In this document: piece by piece, positions 1 to 8,783 of the stretch
Layout of the letters: every line of letters starts with the position of its first letter
Numbering within the stretch: the stretch's first letter is position 1
Origin: Leucobacter sp042726155
GTDB taxonomy: Bacteria > Actinomycetota > Actinomycetes > Actinomycetales > Microbacteriaceae
Length of the DNA: 64,000 nt
Direction: 5' to 3'
Assembly (NCBI RefSeq): GCF_042726155.1
Contig: NZ_JBHXHV010000001.1
Location: 1,302,001 to 1,366,000, forward strand
Translations under genes and position numbers: made by a program
The notes under the pieces: model-generated
Seen by the model: only the letters and a program-made list of their open reading frames with translations
The model's database searches: none
What the model was told of the DNA's origin: nothing

Positions 1-29
1 CCTGGGCCAAGTTCAAGCCCGAAGACTGA
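1..29 (+). CDS. C-terminal tail of an upstream gene (partial)
   Basis: An open frame beginning at base 3 reads WAKFKPED and ends at the TGA at 27-29, 8 bases before the GTG of the HSP90-like gene. It is probably the end of a co-transcribed upstream gene. Eight residues are too few to identify it, and another frame cannot be excluded. Confidence 0.35.
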
Positions 30-37
30 GTCTCGTC

Positions 38-1903
38 GTGACGCAACGGTTTCAGGTCGACCTCGCGGGAATGGTCGACCTGCTTTCCCGGCATCTCTAT
101 TCGGGCCCGCAGGTGTACCTGCGCGAGCTGATGCAAAACGCCGTCGACGCCGTCACGGCGCGACGTGAGCTTGATTCGGGGGCACCCGCGCAGATCAGGA
201 TCCGATGCGGCGCAGACGCCGACGGCCGTGCGACTCTCGAGATATCGGACACCGGGATCGGCTTGACCGGAGAAGAAGCCGCTGAGCTGCTTGCAACCAT
301 TGGTCGCTCGTCGAAGCGCGATCCGGCGCTCGGGCTCGGGCGAGACGCCTTCATTGGCCAGTTCGGTATCGGGATGCTCGCTGCGTTCATGGTCGCCGAT
401 GACATCGAAGTGATCTCGCGCTCGCTCGCTCCCGATTCCGTGGCGACCCGGTGGCTCGGCAGCGCGGACGGCACGTTCGAGGTCGCGGAATATCAGGAGC
501 CAGTCGGGCTCGGCACGACGGTGAGGATCAGTGCGCGGTCAGACGCTGCGCACTGGCTTGAAGTCGACACCGTGCTCGCGCTCGCCGCAGAATTCGGATC
601 GCTCCTCCCGTATGACGTCGCGGTTGAAGTGCCGGTGCCCGGCGGGGCACACGCCTGGCGTCGGATCACGGAACCCGAGCTGCCCTGGCAGGCGGCCCAC
701 GCGTCCGCCGGCGAGCGCGAGCGTGCGCTCGCCGCGTACTGCGAGCGCACGTTCGGATTTACACCCCTGGGACACATCGACCTCGAGGTGCCGCTCGCCG
801 GGGTGACCGGGGTCGCGTTCATCCTGCCGCAGGCGGTCGCCCCTGGCTCGGGTCAGCAGCGCGTGTATCTGAAACGAATGCTGCTGGGCCCGCGCGTGGA
901 CCGCGTGTTGCCCGAGTGGGCGTTCTTTGTGCGCGCAGTCATTGATACCGACACGCTGTCGCCGACGGCCTCACGCGAACAGGTGCACGACGATGAAGTG
1001 CTGATGGGCGTGCGCGAGGCGCTCGGTGATCAGCTCAAGCGGTGGGCGCTCAACGCGCTTCGTACGCCGAGTTTGGTCATGCGCCGCTGCATTGAGACGC
1101 ACCATCTTGCGCTACGCGCGCTTGCAGTGACCGACCCTCAGATGCTGGGCCTCGTCGCTGAGGTGCTCCCGTTCGAGACCAGCGATGGACCGATGACTCT
1201 GGCGGAGGCGGGTCGAAGCGGTGAGATTGTGTATACCTCTACTCCTGAGGCGTATCGTCGCGTCGCCGCCGTGGCGCGCGCGCAGCATCTCGTCGTCGTG
1301 AACGCGGGCTATGTCTACGATTCAGATATTTTGAACAGTCTCGGTCGGCGCGATGGCTGGCGCACGCGCGAACTCGAAAGCGCAGATCTCGTGCAGGTGC
1401 TTGGGCTCCCCAGCGCAGAGCGTGAACTCGCGCTCGGCGCTGCGGTCGCGCGGGCGCGGGCGATCCTGGCTTCCGATGACTGCAATGTCATAGTGCGCTC
1501 TTTCGCGCCCGCAACGGTGCCAGCGATTCTGCTTCGCGATACGGAAGGCGAGCACCGCCGCGAGCGTGATCGTGAGCGGCGAGAGAGCCCAGATCTCTGG
1601 GGCGGGCTGCTCGACTCATTTGCCGACGACGATGTCGCTCGGAGCGCTCCCGAACGGTCTCGCACGCTCGTGTTGAACGACGACTCAACCGTGGCTCGAC
1701 GACTACTCGGGGCCCCCGGCGGTGCGGTCTTTGCGGCCGGGCTGCGTTCGCTCTATCTTTCGGCGGTAATGCTCGCTGGCGATGGGCTGCGCTCCTCGGA
1801 GTCCGCTGCACTTTCCGATGCACTCGGTGTACTGCTCGACGCGTCACTGGCGGGGTCGTCGACCCAGAGCGCGGTTCCCCCAAATGCTCAGGAGCCAGCA
1901 TGA
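38..1903 (+). CDS. HSP90-family ATPase (HtpG-like chaperone)
   Basis: A 621-residue protein of the GHKL/HSP90 class, close to the 620-640 residues of HtpG. The Bergerat ATP-binding fold is intact: ELMQNAVDA at 30-38 gives the catalytic Glu30, Asn34 and Asp37. DTGIGL follows at 71-76, the lid region at 89-112 contains GQFGIGM, and GTTVRI closes the pocket. The middle domain keeps an HtpG-like stretch (VYLKRMLLGPRVD, then FVRAVIDTD and SREQV). Beyond about residue 340 similarity to classical HtpG is not obvious, and an acidic/Arg-rich stretch occurs near 500-545. The GTG start has no clear Shine-Dalgarno and lies 8 bases after the preceding stop, suggesting coupling. It overlaps the next gene by 4 bases (ATGA). 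Family assignment is firm; whether it is the housekeeping HtpG or a specialised paralogue is unknown, and the divergent C-terminus and TPR partner favour the latter. Confidence 0.85.
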   Translation: MTQRFQVDLAGMVDLLSRHLYSGPQVYLRELMQNAVDAVTARRELDSGAPAQIRIRCGADADGRATLEISDTGIGLTGEEAAELLATIGRSSKRDPALGLGRDAFIGQFGIGMLAAFMVADDIEVISRSLAPDSVATRWLGSADGTFEVAEYQEPVGLGTTVRISARSDAAHWLEVDTVLALAAEFGSLLPYDVAVEVPVPGGAHAWRRITEPELPWQAAHASAGERERALAAYCERTFGFTPLGHIDLEVPLAGVTGVAFILPQAVAPGSGQQRVYLKRMLLGPRVDRVLPEWAFFVRAVIDTDTLSPTASREQVHDDEVLMGVREALGDQLKRWALNALRTPSLVMRRCIETHHLALRALAVTDPQMLGLVAEVLPFETSDGPMTLAEAGRSGEIVYTSTPEAYRRVAAVARAQHLVVVNAGYVYDSDILNSLGRRDGWRTRELESADLVQVLGLPSAERELALGAAVARARAILASDDCNVIVRSFAPATVPAILLRDTEGEHRRERDRERRESPDLWGGLLDSFADDDVARSAPERSRTLVLNDDSTVARRLLGAPGGAVFAAGLRSLYLSAVMLAGDGLRSSESAALSDALGVLLDASLAGSSTQSAVPPNAQEPA

Positions 1904-3846
1904 CGGTCGAACGAGAACTGATGACGTTGCGGAGCCTGCCCTACGGCACCGCCCGGATTGCAGCAACCGAAGCGATCGCTCGCCGCGTCGAGGCAGAGGG
2001 CCCGGCCGAGCATCTGGCAACGGCGCTCCTCGAACTCGTCGAGGCATATACGTTTGCGGACGAAGGGGCAAAATCGTTTGTAGTGTTCGCTCGACTGCTG
2101 AGGCTGTGGGACAGGTCGCCCGAACTGTTCGATGCCGACGATCAGCGGAATTTGTTCTGGGAGTTTAAATGGATCGCGGGCGACGTAGCCGAGTTTCCGC
2201 AGATCACCCACGCGCAGGCTGAGGCATTTCTGCGCGATATGGAACGTCGCTTTGAGCTCGCTGGCCACGGACTGTCGTCTGTGCGTATGAGTCGTTTTCG
2301 GTGGGCCTGGCACGTCGGCGACCCGGGCGCTGAAGCCGCACGAATGACTTGGACTACGGGCGCGCGAGACGAATTTGAGGACTGCACGGCCTGCATCATC
2401 GGGCAGCAAGTCGATTTCTTCGTTGAGTCCGGGCGGTACGACGAGGCGGTCGCACTCGGTCTCACGCAGCGCTTCGATTGCAACCTCGAACCCACGCGAA
2501 CGCGCTACGCGCTCGCTTATGCAGCGCTCATGACTGGCGACACCGAACTCTCCCGGTCGTCGCTCGCGGGAGCGTTCGCAAGTGACGACGGGGCCGCGAC
2601 CGACTTCGGTCCGGCTCGCGGCAAAGGATTCGAAACGCTCGCTCGTGGCGGCGATCTCGAGTGGGCGCTGCGCATGTTGCGCAACGATCATGCGGCACTG
2701 CTGTGTGGTGGATCGAGCCCGCTCTATCGACTGCGCTTTCTGCTCTCCGTGCTCGCTGGTCTTTCGGCGAACGCGGAGTTCGCAGAACGCGACACTGGGT
2801 TCCGCGAGTCGGAGTGGCGCACCGTCGCCGACCTTTCCGCCTGGGTGCTGGGGGAGTGCCGGGCACTCACGGCGCTGTTCGATCCGCGCAACGGAAATAA
2901 CCACTACGCCGATGCGATTGACCGCGCGGCGCGGGCAACACTGACGAGCACTCCGCTGCGCTTCGGAGTCGGCGACTCTGCAAACGTGCCTGAACTCGGG
3001 GTTGGATCAGGAGCCGGAGTGGCGTCAACGCCTGGTTCGGCGTCGCGTACTGCGTCTCCGAAGGCGTCATTAGCAATTGCCACTACCGGCACTGACGACT
3101 TCGCGGAAGCTGAACGTCACGCTGCCGCACAGCGGTATTCGGCGGCGGCAGCGTCGTACATTGCGGCAGCAGCGATGCTCGAGGCCGAGGGTTGGCTCGA
3201 ACGAGCTGGCCTCTCGTACGCCGAGGCGGCGCAGTGTGCTGCGCTCGACGGTAATGACCCGGTTTCCCATCAATACTTCGCGGAGGCCGTTCCTCGGCTG
3301 CGAGCGGGCGGTGGTGACCCCAGCGCGATCGCTGCGGTGCTCGCAGCGTGGGCGCCCATCGCATCGCGCATGGATGATTCGGGGCAGCAAGTCGCAGAAA
3401 CTGCCGCAGAGCTCGATCGAATTGGGGAGTTTTCTGATGACGGGCTCGCGAACGAACTCGCCGAACGCCAGCGCCGTGCTTGGCAGCGTCGCCGAGCGAC
3501 GCTGCGCGACACACTTGCGCGTTCGATCGCCGCTGCGGGGAAGCGGTCGGGTGAGATCGCGTCGCTCGGCACCGACCGCGCAGTGACCGAGGCAGTGCTC
3601 GCCGGCGAAGAGTTCGCGCAGCTCGGGTTCGTCACCGACGCTGCGCACGCTTTCTGGCTCGCTGGCCGGCTGCAGCGCAGCGCCGGAGCCACCTCGGAAG
3701 CGATCTGGTCGCTGGAATCAGCATTCGAGGGCTTCGGATCATCCCGGAACCTCGGCGATCGCGCACGAGTCGCGGGCGAGCTCATCGAACTGTTGCGGGC
3801 GACCGGTCAGCCCGAACGCGCGGAGGCATTTGTCGCGCAGCTGTGA
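1900..3846 (+). CDS. Large TPR-like helical-repeat protein paired with the HSP90 ATPase
   Basis: A 648-residue soluble protein whose ATG lies inside the stop of the HSP90-like gene (ATGA overlap), so translation is probably coupled. I recognise no catalytic motif. The sequence is almost entirely helical with Ala/Leu/Glu-rich repeats resembling tetratricopeptide units; the clearest run is near residues 400-480 (repeated blocks of AAxxYxxAA and AGxxYAEAA type). A low-complexity Gly/Ser/Ala linker near residues 360-395 splits the protein into two halves. TPR proteins are classical co-chaperones of eukaryotic HSP90, so a partner or scaffold role is plausible. That is inference from domain type and gene pairing only. 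Confidence 0.65.
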   Translation: MTVERELMTLRSLPYGTARIAATEAIARRVEAEGPAEHLATALLELVEAYTFADEGAKSFVVFARLLRLWDRSPELFDADDQRNLFWEFKWIAGDVAEFPQITHAQAEAFLRDMERRFELAGHGLSSVRMSRFRWAWHVGDPGAEAARMTWTTGARDEFEDCTACIIGQQVDFFVESGRYDEAVALGLTQRFDCNLEPTRTRYALAYAALMTGDTELSRSSLAGAFASDDGAATDFGPARGKGFETLARGGDLEWALRMLRNDHAALLCGGSSPLYRLRFLLSVLAGLSANAEFAERDTGFRESEWRTVADLSAWVLGECRALTALFDPRNGNNHYADAIDRAARATLTSTPLRFGVGDSANVPELGVGSGAGVASTPGSASRTASPKASLAIATTGTDDFAEAERHAAAQRYSAAAASYIAAAAMLEAEGWLERAGLSYAEAAQCAALDGNDPVSHQYFAEAVPRLRAGGGDPSAIAAVLAAWAPIASRMDDSGQQVAETAAELDRIGEFSDDGLANELAERQRRAWQRRRATLRDTLARSIAAAGKRSGEIASLGTDRAVTEAVLAGEEFAQLGFVTDAAHAFWLAGRLQRSAGATSEAIWSLESAFEGFGSSRNLGDRARVAGELIELLRATGQPERAEAFVAQL

Positions 3847-3859
3847 GCTCGTGCGAGAG

Positions 3860-3865
3860 TATCCT
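3860..3865 (+). promoter_or_regulatory. Putative leaderless -10 box of the GlxA-family gene
   Basis: TATCCT ends 7 nt before ATG 3873, placing the expected transcription start on the start codon. No clear -35 element is visible. Confidence 0.45.
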
Positions 3866-3872
3866 GAGAGGT

Positions 3873-4814
3873 ATGAAGCGGGTCGCGGTCGTCGTGCTCG
3901 AGGGGGCAAAACCGATGGATGTCGGTATCCCCGCTCAGGTGTTCACGAATCGCGCCAGCATGCCCTACACCGTCGACGTGTGCGGCGTGCGACCGGGGCT
4001 GATCGCTGGCGGCGACGGGCTGTCGTACCACGTCGAGCACGGGCTCGAAGCGCTCGAAGGAGCCGACCTGATCTTCGTGCCCGGCTATCGATTTCCGGAT
4101 CGCGAACCACCGCCCGCAGCGCTCACTGCCGCCCTCGGGGCGGCGCACGAGCGAGGGGCGATCCTCGCTGCGATTTCGACCGGGGCGTTTGCGCTCGCCG
4201 CAACGGGGCTGCTCGATGGTCGGCGCGCGACGACGCACTGGCACTACGCGAGGCGGCTGGCCGAGCAATTTCCCGAAATCGATGTCGATGATCGTGTGCT
4301 GTTTGTCGATGAGGGGTCGGTGTTGACGTCTGCCGGGGCCGCCTCGGGCATCGATCTCTGTCTGCATCTGCTGCGCCGAGAGGCAGGGATGGCCGTGGCA
4401 AATCACGCTGCGCGCCGCCTGGTCGCTGCGCCCTACCGCAGTGGCGGGCAAGCGCAGTATCTGCCTCACAGCGTTCCGGAGTCGATTGGTGAGCGTTTCA
4501 CGCAGACCCGGGAGTGGGCCCTGCGCCATCTGGGCGAGCCACTCACCATCGCTCGGCTGGCGGCGCACGCGCGTGTCTCCGACCGCACGTTCTCGCGTCG
4601 CTTCCTCGATGAGACCGGCTACACCCCGATGCAGTGGGTGATGCGCGCGCGGGTAGACCGTGCACGCGAACTGCTCGAAGAAACTGAACTCGGCATCGAC
4701 ACGATCTCGGCCACGGTTGGCCTCGGGTCCGCGACCAACTTGCGTCGTCACTTTCGTCGCGTACTCGGCACGGCGCCGACGGCGTATCGGCGCACATTCT
4801 CGCAATCTGAGTAA
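3873..4814 (+). CDS. GlxA-family transcriptional regulator (DJ-1/PfpI plus AraC HTH)
   Basis: A 313-residue regulator with an N-terminal DJ-1/PfpI-like domain (about 1-170, starting VAVVVLEGAKPMDVG) and a C-terminal AraC/XylS double helix-turn-helix (about 215-310; LTIARLAAHARVSDRTFSRR then the second helix pair ending in RRHFRRVLGTAPTAYRR). The nucleophile-elbow position reads ISTGAF, so the Cys of catalytic DJ-1 members is Ser, fitting a ligand-sensing rather than enzymatic role. The frame extends to a GTG at 3843 overlapping the previous stop. I chose ATG 3873 because family members begin almost directly with this beta strand and because a TATCCT -10 box ends 7 nt before it, the leaderless layout seen elsewhere here. 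The target is unknown. Confidence 0.8.
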   Translation: MKRVAVVVLEGAKPMDVGIPAQVFTNRASMPYTVDVCGVRPGLIAGGDGLSYHVEHGLEALEGADLIFVPGYRFPDREPPPAALTAALGAAHERGAILAAISTGAFALAATGLLDGRRATTHWHYARRLAEQFPEIDVDDRVLFVDEGSVLTSAGAASGIDLCLHLLRREAGMAVANHAARRLVAAPYRSGGQAQYLPHSVPESIGERFTQTREWALRHLGEPLTIARLAAHARVSDRTFSRRFLDETGYTPMQWVMRARVDRARELLEETELGIDTISATVGLGSATNLRRHFRRVLGTAPTAYRRTFSQSE

Positions 4815-4915
4815 CCGCGGTAGCTCGTTTCGGCACCGTTTCTCAGCGATGTCAGAACATGGCAGTTTGTGTTCGAATGATGGCAATGCGGCCACTGGTG
4901 CGCGTGGTGCCGACG

Positions 4916-4928
4916 TACCAGTCTGGTA
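4916..4928. promoter_or_regulatory. Candidate operator palindrome upstream of gap
   Basis: TACCAG-T-CTGGTA, a perfect 6-bp inverted repeat with a single central base, lies 42 bases before the gap start in the 156-base intergenic region. The size suits a dimeric repressor site. The regulator is unknown. Confidence 0.35.
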
Positions 4929-4970
4929 TCAGTTCAGTTTGTACCGCTTTGCGAAGGAGATCGAAGAGCA

Positions 4971-5969
4971 ATGACTCGTCGGGTAGCCATTAACGGATTC
5001 GGCCGTATCGGGCGGGGCGTCTTGCGCGCCCTGCTGCAGCAGGGGAGCGACCTCGAGGTCGTCGCGATCAACGACCTCACCGATGCGCCTACGCTGGCGC
5101 ACCTGTTGGCGCGCGACAGCCTGTACGGCAAGCTTGATCAGCCGGTCTCGGTTGAGGGCACCACGCTCGTCGTCGGCGATCGCCGCATCGAGATTCTCGC
5201 CGAGCGCGATCCCGCCAAGCTTCCCTGGGGCGAGCTGGGTGTCGAGGTCGTGCTCGAGTCGACCGGTTTCTTCACGAAGGCCGACGATGCGCGCAAGCAC
5301 ATCGAGGCTGGGGCGAAGCGCGTGCTCGTCAGCGCTCCGGCAAAGGGCGCAGACCTGACGCTCGTCGTCGGCGTGAATGATGACCTCTACGATCCCGAGC
5401 AGCACCAGATCATCTCGAACGCGTCGTGCACCACGAACGCACTCGCACCGCTCGCAAAGGTGCTCGACGATCTCGCTGGTATCGAGTGGGGTTCCATGAT
5501 GACCGTGCACGCCTACACGGCAGATCAGCGCCTGCAAGACGCCCCGCACTCCGATCTGCGTCGCGCTCGCGCCGCAGCACTCAACATCGTGCCGACCTCG
5601 ACCGGTGCAGCGAACGCGATTGGCCTCGTGCTGCCGCAGCTCGATGGCAAGCTGGTCGGCGGCTCGCTGCGCGTGCCGGTGCCCGTCGGCTCGATCGTTG
5701 AGCTGACCGCCATCGTGTCTCGAGAGGTCACCCGTGACGAGGTGCTCGCCGCCTACCGCGCGGCTGCAGACGGCCCCCTCTCGGGCGTGCTCGAGTACTC
5801 GGAAGAGCCGCTGGTTTCCTCCGACATCGTCGAAAACCCGCACTCCTCGATCTTCGACTCGGAGCTCACCTACGCCGACGGCAAGCACGTCAAGGTGACC
5901 GCCTGGTACGACAACGAGTGGGGCTTCTCGAACCGCGCTGCACAGGTGCTCGGCACCCTCGCGGGCTAG
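4971..5969 (+). CDS. gap: Glyceraldehyde-3-phosphate dehydrogenase, type I
   Basis: A 332-residue glycolytic GAPDH, which oxidatively phosphorylates glyceraldehyde-3-phosphate to 1,3-bisphosphoglycerate with NAD. The N-terminal Rossmann motif is INGFGRIGR at 7-15; Asp35 follows the second beta strand, which favours NAD over NADP. The catalytic nucleophile is Cys153 in SNASCTTNALAPL, and the C-terminal WYDNEWGFSNRA signature is present. AAGGAG at 4954-4959 lies 11 bases before the ATG. The gene stands alone, followed by a strong hairpin shared with the convergent genes, so it is probably monocistronic. A perfect 6-bp inverted repeat upstream may be an operator. Confidence 0.97.
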   Translation: MTRRVAINGFGRIGRGVLRALLQQGSDLEVVAINDLTDAPTLAHLLARDSLYGKLDQPVSVEGTTLVVGDRRIEILAERDPAKLPWGELGVEVVLESTGFFTKADDARKHIEAGAKRVLVSAPAKGADLTLVVGVNDDLYDPEQHQIISNASCTTNALAPLAKVLDDLAGIEWGSMMTVHAYTADQRLQDAPHSDLRRARAAALNIVPTSTGAANAIGLVLPQLDGKLVGGSLRVPVPVGSIVELTAIVSREVTRDEVLAAYRAAADGPLSGVLEYSEEPLVSSDIVENPHSSIFDSELTYADGKHVKVTAWYDNEWGFSNRAAQVLGTLAG

Positions 5970-5976
5970 TCCTGCA

Positions 5977-6023
5977 ACACAGAAGCGCCTCCGCCCGGTA
6001 TTCGGGCGGAGGCGCTTCTGTGT
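5977..6023. terminator. Bidirectional terminator between gap and the DUF3054 gene
   Basis: A perfect 21-bp stem (5977-5997 with 6003-6023) with a 5-base loop sits between the convergent gap and DUF3054 genes. There is no long T-run, as is common in GC-rich actinobacteria. Confidence 0.85.
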
Positions 6024-6060
6024 GTGCCAGAGCGGCGCACCTGCAAGTTAGGCCTGCCAG

Positions 6061-6435
6061 TTACGCCCGCGGCTTGGGCGCGCGGAGCCGGCGCACCAGC
6101 GCCGCGATGCTGCGCCAGCCGATGAGAAACACTCCGAGTGTGATCGTCGCGACCACGATGAACGCGGGCGCGATGCCCGATCCTGTCGCCGCGCGCAGTG
6201 CCATGCCGATGGCGACCGTACCGATCCAGAGCGGCAGCCCCGATCGCACGATGCTCAGCGGCCAGCGATGCACGCGTGCGGCAAGCCACATCACGACGAG
6301 GCCAGCGAGGAACGGCCAAGCGGTCTCGAACAGCCCGCCAAGCGTCGCCGCGCGCTCATGGCTACTGCGGCCAATACCGGCAAACAGTAAGACGAGCACG
6401 ACGTCGATGGCTCCTGCGACGATTACAACCTTCAC
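6061..6435 (-). CDS. DUF3054-type integral membrane protein
   Basis: A 124-residue protein with four predicted membrane segments: VVIVAGAIDVVLVLLFAGIG, a segment around WPFLAGLVVMWLAARV, LPLWIGTVAIGMALRAATG, and IAPAFIVVATITLGVFLIGW, followed by a basic tail (RRLRAPKPRA). This matches the DUF3054 family of small actinobacterial membrane proteins with unknown function. I start at GTG 6435 rather than further upstream because it overlaps the stop of the preceding hisN gene in a GTGA junction and puts the first membrane helix at the N-terminus. Co-transcription with hisN is very likely; a functional link is not evident. Confidence 0.75.
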   Translation of the reverse strand: MKVVIVAGAIDVVLVLLFAGIGRSSHERAATLGGLFETAWPFLAGLVVMWLAARVHRWPLSIVRSGLPLWIGTVAIGMALRAATGSGIAPAFIVVATITLGVFLIGWRSIAALVRRLRAPKPRA

Positions 6436-7229
6436 GATGCGGCCCCCTCGATCACGGCAATTACGGCGTCGTGCAGTTGCCCATTGCTCGCGAGGGAGCT
6501 GCCGTTCCAAGCGCTCTCGGCGCCCGCGATGTCCGTGAACCGGCCGCCGGCTTCCCGAACGATGGGTACGAGCGCTGCGAGGTCGTAGGGCTTCACGTCG
6601 AATTCAGCGACGATGTCGACCAGGCCTTCGGCGAGCAGCATGTACGACCACATGTCGCCGTACGCGCGATCGCGCCAGACGGCACGACTCAACGCAATCA
6701 GCGGCTGCAGGTAACCGGCGAGGTCCCACTGCTCGATGCTCTGGAAACTGAGCGAGGCGTGCTCGATATCGCGCACGCCAGACACCTGCAGCCTGCGGGG
6801 GCCGGCGCCCTGCTGCTGACCCCAGGATCCGGCGCCGGTCTCAGCCCACCAACGCGCCCCGAAGGCGGGCGCCGAGACGACGCCGACCGTGGGCTGACCT
6901 GCGACCTCGAGCGCGATGAGTGTTGCCCAGTTCGGCACGCCGCGCAAGAAATTTGACGTGCCGTCGATCGGGTCGATGATCCAGCGCCGGTCGCCGCGCT
7001 CATCGCGACCAGACTCCTCGCCGAAGAAACTGTCATCGGGAAGCTCGGCGGCGATGCGCTCGCGCAGCGCGCGCTCTACGGCGGTGTCCGCGTCCGTCAC
7101 GAACGTTCGGTCTGGCTTCGTGTTCACCGCGAGGTCGGCGGCTCGAAATCGCGGAAGCGAGATGCCGTCGGCAAGATCGGCGAGCTCGAGCGCGAACGCG
7201 AGGTCCGGTGAGGGGGGCGCCTGGGTCAT
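6432..7229 (-). CDS. hisN: Histidinol-phosphatase of the inositol monophosphatase family
   Basis: A 265-residue Mg-dependent phosphatase. The metal-site signatures are GEESG, WIIDPIDGTSNFLRG and the C-terminal EFDVKPYDLAALVPIVREAGG segment. This combination, especially the KPYDLAAL form of the last motif, resembles the HisN histidinol-phosphate phosphatases of actinobacteria, which produce L-histidinol in histidine synthesis. General inositol-phosphatase activity remains possible. I chose ATG 7229 over GTG 7235 because GGAAGG precedes it by 7 bases; the GTG would abut that site. The gene overlaps the DUF3054 gene by 4 bases and follows tRNA-Lys on the same strand. Confidence 0.83.
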   Translation of the reverse strand: MTQAPPSPDLAFALELADLADGISLPRFRAADLAVNTKPDRTFVTDADTAVERALRERIAAELPDDSFFGEESGRDERGDRRWIIDPIDGTSNFLRGVPNWATLIALEVAGQPTVGVVSAPAFGARWWAETGAGSWGQQQGAGPRRLQVSGVRDIEHASLSFQSIEQWDLAGYLQPLIALSRAVWRDRAYGDMWSYMLLAEGLVDIVAEFDVKPYDLAALVPIVREAGGRFTDIAGAESAWNGSSLASNGQLHDAVIAVIEGAAS

Positions 7230-7271
7230 GGACACACCTTCCGTGAGCGGCGAATGACGCCGAGATATGCG

Positions 7272-7300
7272 AAAAGCCCGGTATGAAATACCAGGCTTTT
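7272..7300 (-). terminator. Terminator behind tRNA-Lys
   Basis: A 13-bp stem with one mismatch (7272-7284 with 7288-7300) and a GAA loop ends in TTTT when read on the minus strand, 8 bases downstream of the tRNA. Confidence 0.7.
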
Positions 7301-7307
7301 CGATCTG

Positions 7308-7380
<73 letters not shown>

Positions 7381-7463
7381 ATATCGCTTTTCCGAGCAAG
7401 TAACTCGCTGAGCAACGGATGAAACTCTAGCACGGCCGAGAGGCCGCCCTCAAATCGAGGTGC

Positions 7464-8696
7464 TCATCCCGCGCGCGTCGCGCCGCGTCGCCTGACGAGC
7501 AGAGTTGCCGAGAGCGCCACGGCAATGAGCGAGCCCGCCATCACCGCCAATCGCGCGGTGTCAGCGTCGCCCGCGTCGGGCAGGCTGAGCTCGGTGACGA
7601 GCAGTGAAACGGTGAACCCGACGCCGGCGAGTGACGCGACTCCGAGCAGTTCGCGCCACGATACGGACGGGTCGAGCCCCGCCCGCGTGAACCGTGTGAC
7701 GAGCCAGGTGGTCAGCGCGATCCCGAGCGGTTTGCCGACAACCAGGCCCAGCATGATGCCAATGGCGATCGGGTCGAACGGAAAGCGCGAGGCGCCCCCG
7801 AGCGCGACGCCGGCGGCGAAAAATGCGAACACCGGAACTGCGAAGCCCGTTGAGAGTGGCCGGATGCTGTGTTCTAGGTCTGCGGCGAGCGTCGTGCCGT
7901 CTCGGCGCTCCACTGGCACGAGGAAGGCCAAGGCGACCCCCGCGATCGTCGCGTGGATACCCGAGGCGTGCACGAGTGCCCAGACGATGATGCCGAGCGG
8001 CAGCAGCGTGCACCACGGCAGCCAGCGGTGCCGCGAGAGTGGCCCAGCGAAGCGGCGGGCAACGTACGCAAAGAGCGTCAGCGGAATGATCGCGATGACG
8101 AGCGGCAACAGGTGCAGCGCATCGGTGAACGCGACCGCGATGATCAGGATTGCGATGAGATCGTCGACGACCGCCAGTGTGAGCAAGAAGAGGCGCAGCG
8201 CGACCGGCACACCCGGAGCGATCACTCCGAGCACGGCGACGGCGAACGCAATGTCGGTTGCGGTGGGGATCGCCCAGCCGCCGGCTCCTTCGCCGCCCGC
8301 ATTCACCGCGAAGTACATCAGCGCGGGAACGACGACACCGCCTACGGCAGCGGCCACCGGCACGATCGCGGTCGAGAATCGGCGCAGCTCACCCGCTACA
8401 AATTCGCGCTTGAGTTCGAGCCCGACGATAAAGAAGAAGATCGCGAGTAGCCCGTCCGAGGCCCAGTGGCCGACGCTGAGGTCAAGGCCCAGCGCGGGAA
8501 CGCCCAGGTGTGTATCGCGCAGCGCGGCATAGCCGGGCGCAAGCGGGCTGTTTGCCGCTATGAAACCGAGCGCCGCCGCGATAACGACGATGAGACCGCC
8601 GATCGATTCAGTACGCAGTAGGCGTCCGACGCGGGCCGCCTCACGGCGACTGAGTCGCGCAAACAGGCGTGGGGTGGTGGGGGAGTCAGGGGACAT
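7464..8696 (-). CDS. nhaA: Na+/H+ antiporter NhaA
   Basis: A 410-residue polytopic membrane protein of the NhaA family, exchanging cytoplasmic Na+ for external protons for pH and salt homeostasis. Diagnostic segments are FFIVGLELKREFVAGEL, AIPTATDIAFAVAVLGV and LAVVDDLIAILIIA; the last holds the paired Asp residues of the ion-binding site. About 11-12 hydrophobic helices are visible and the length is normal. AAAGG lies 5 bases before the ATG at 8696. The gene is monocistronic as far as can be seen; the adjacent small gene is on the same strand 87 bases upstream. Confidence 0.95.
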   Translation of the reverse strand: MSPDSPTTPRLFARLSRREAARVGRLLRTESIGGLIVVIAAALGFIAANSPLAPGYAALRDTHLGVPALGLDLSVGHWASDGLLAIFFFIVGLELKREFVAGELRRFSTAIVPVAAAVGGVVVPALMYFAVNAGGEGAGGWAIPTATDIAFAVAVLGVIAPGVPVALRLFLLTLAVVDDLIAILIIAVAFTDALHLLPLVIAIIPLTLFAYVARRFAGPLSRHRWLPWCTLLPLGIIVWALVHASGIHATIAGVALAFLVPVERRDGTTLAADLEHSIRPLSTGFAVPVFAFFAAGVALGGASRFPFDPIAIGIMLGLVVGKPLGIALTTWLVTRFTRAGLDPSVSWRELLGVASLAGVGFTVSLLVTELSLPDAGDADTARLAVMAGSLIAVALSATLLVRRRGATRAG

Positions 8697-8783
8697 CAGT
8701 GCCTTTCAGGATCGGCGCACACGAAATGCGCGTCGACCAGGCTTCCCGACTCACCGGGACACAGTCTATCCGAGGTTCGCGCC

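Noticed and set aside
4874..4880. GTTCGAA resembling an SOS half-site upstream of gap
   Set aside because: Only one half of the LexA consensus is present, with no second half at the required spacing.
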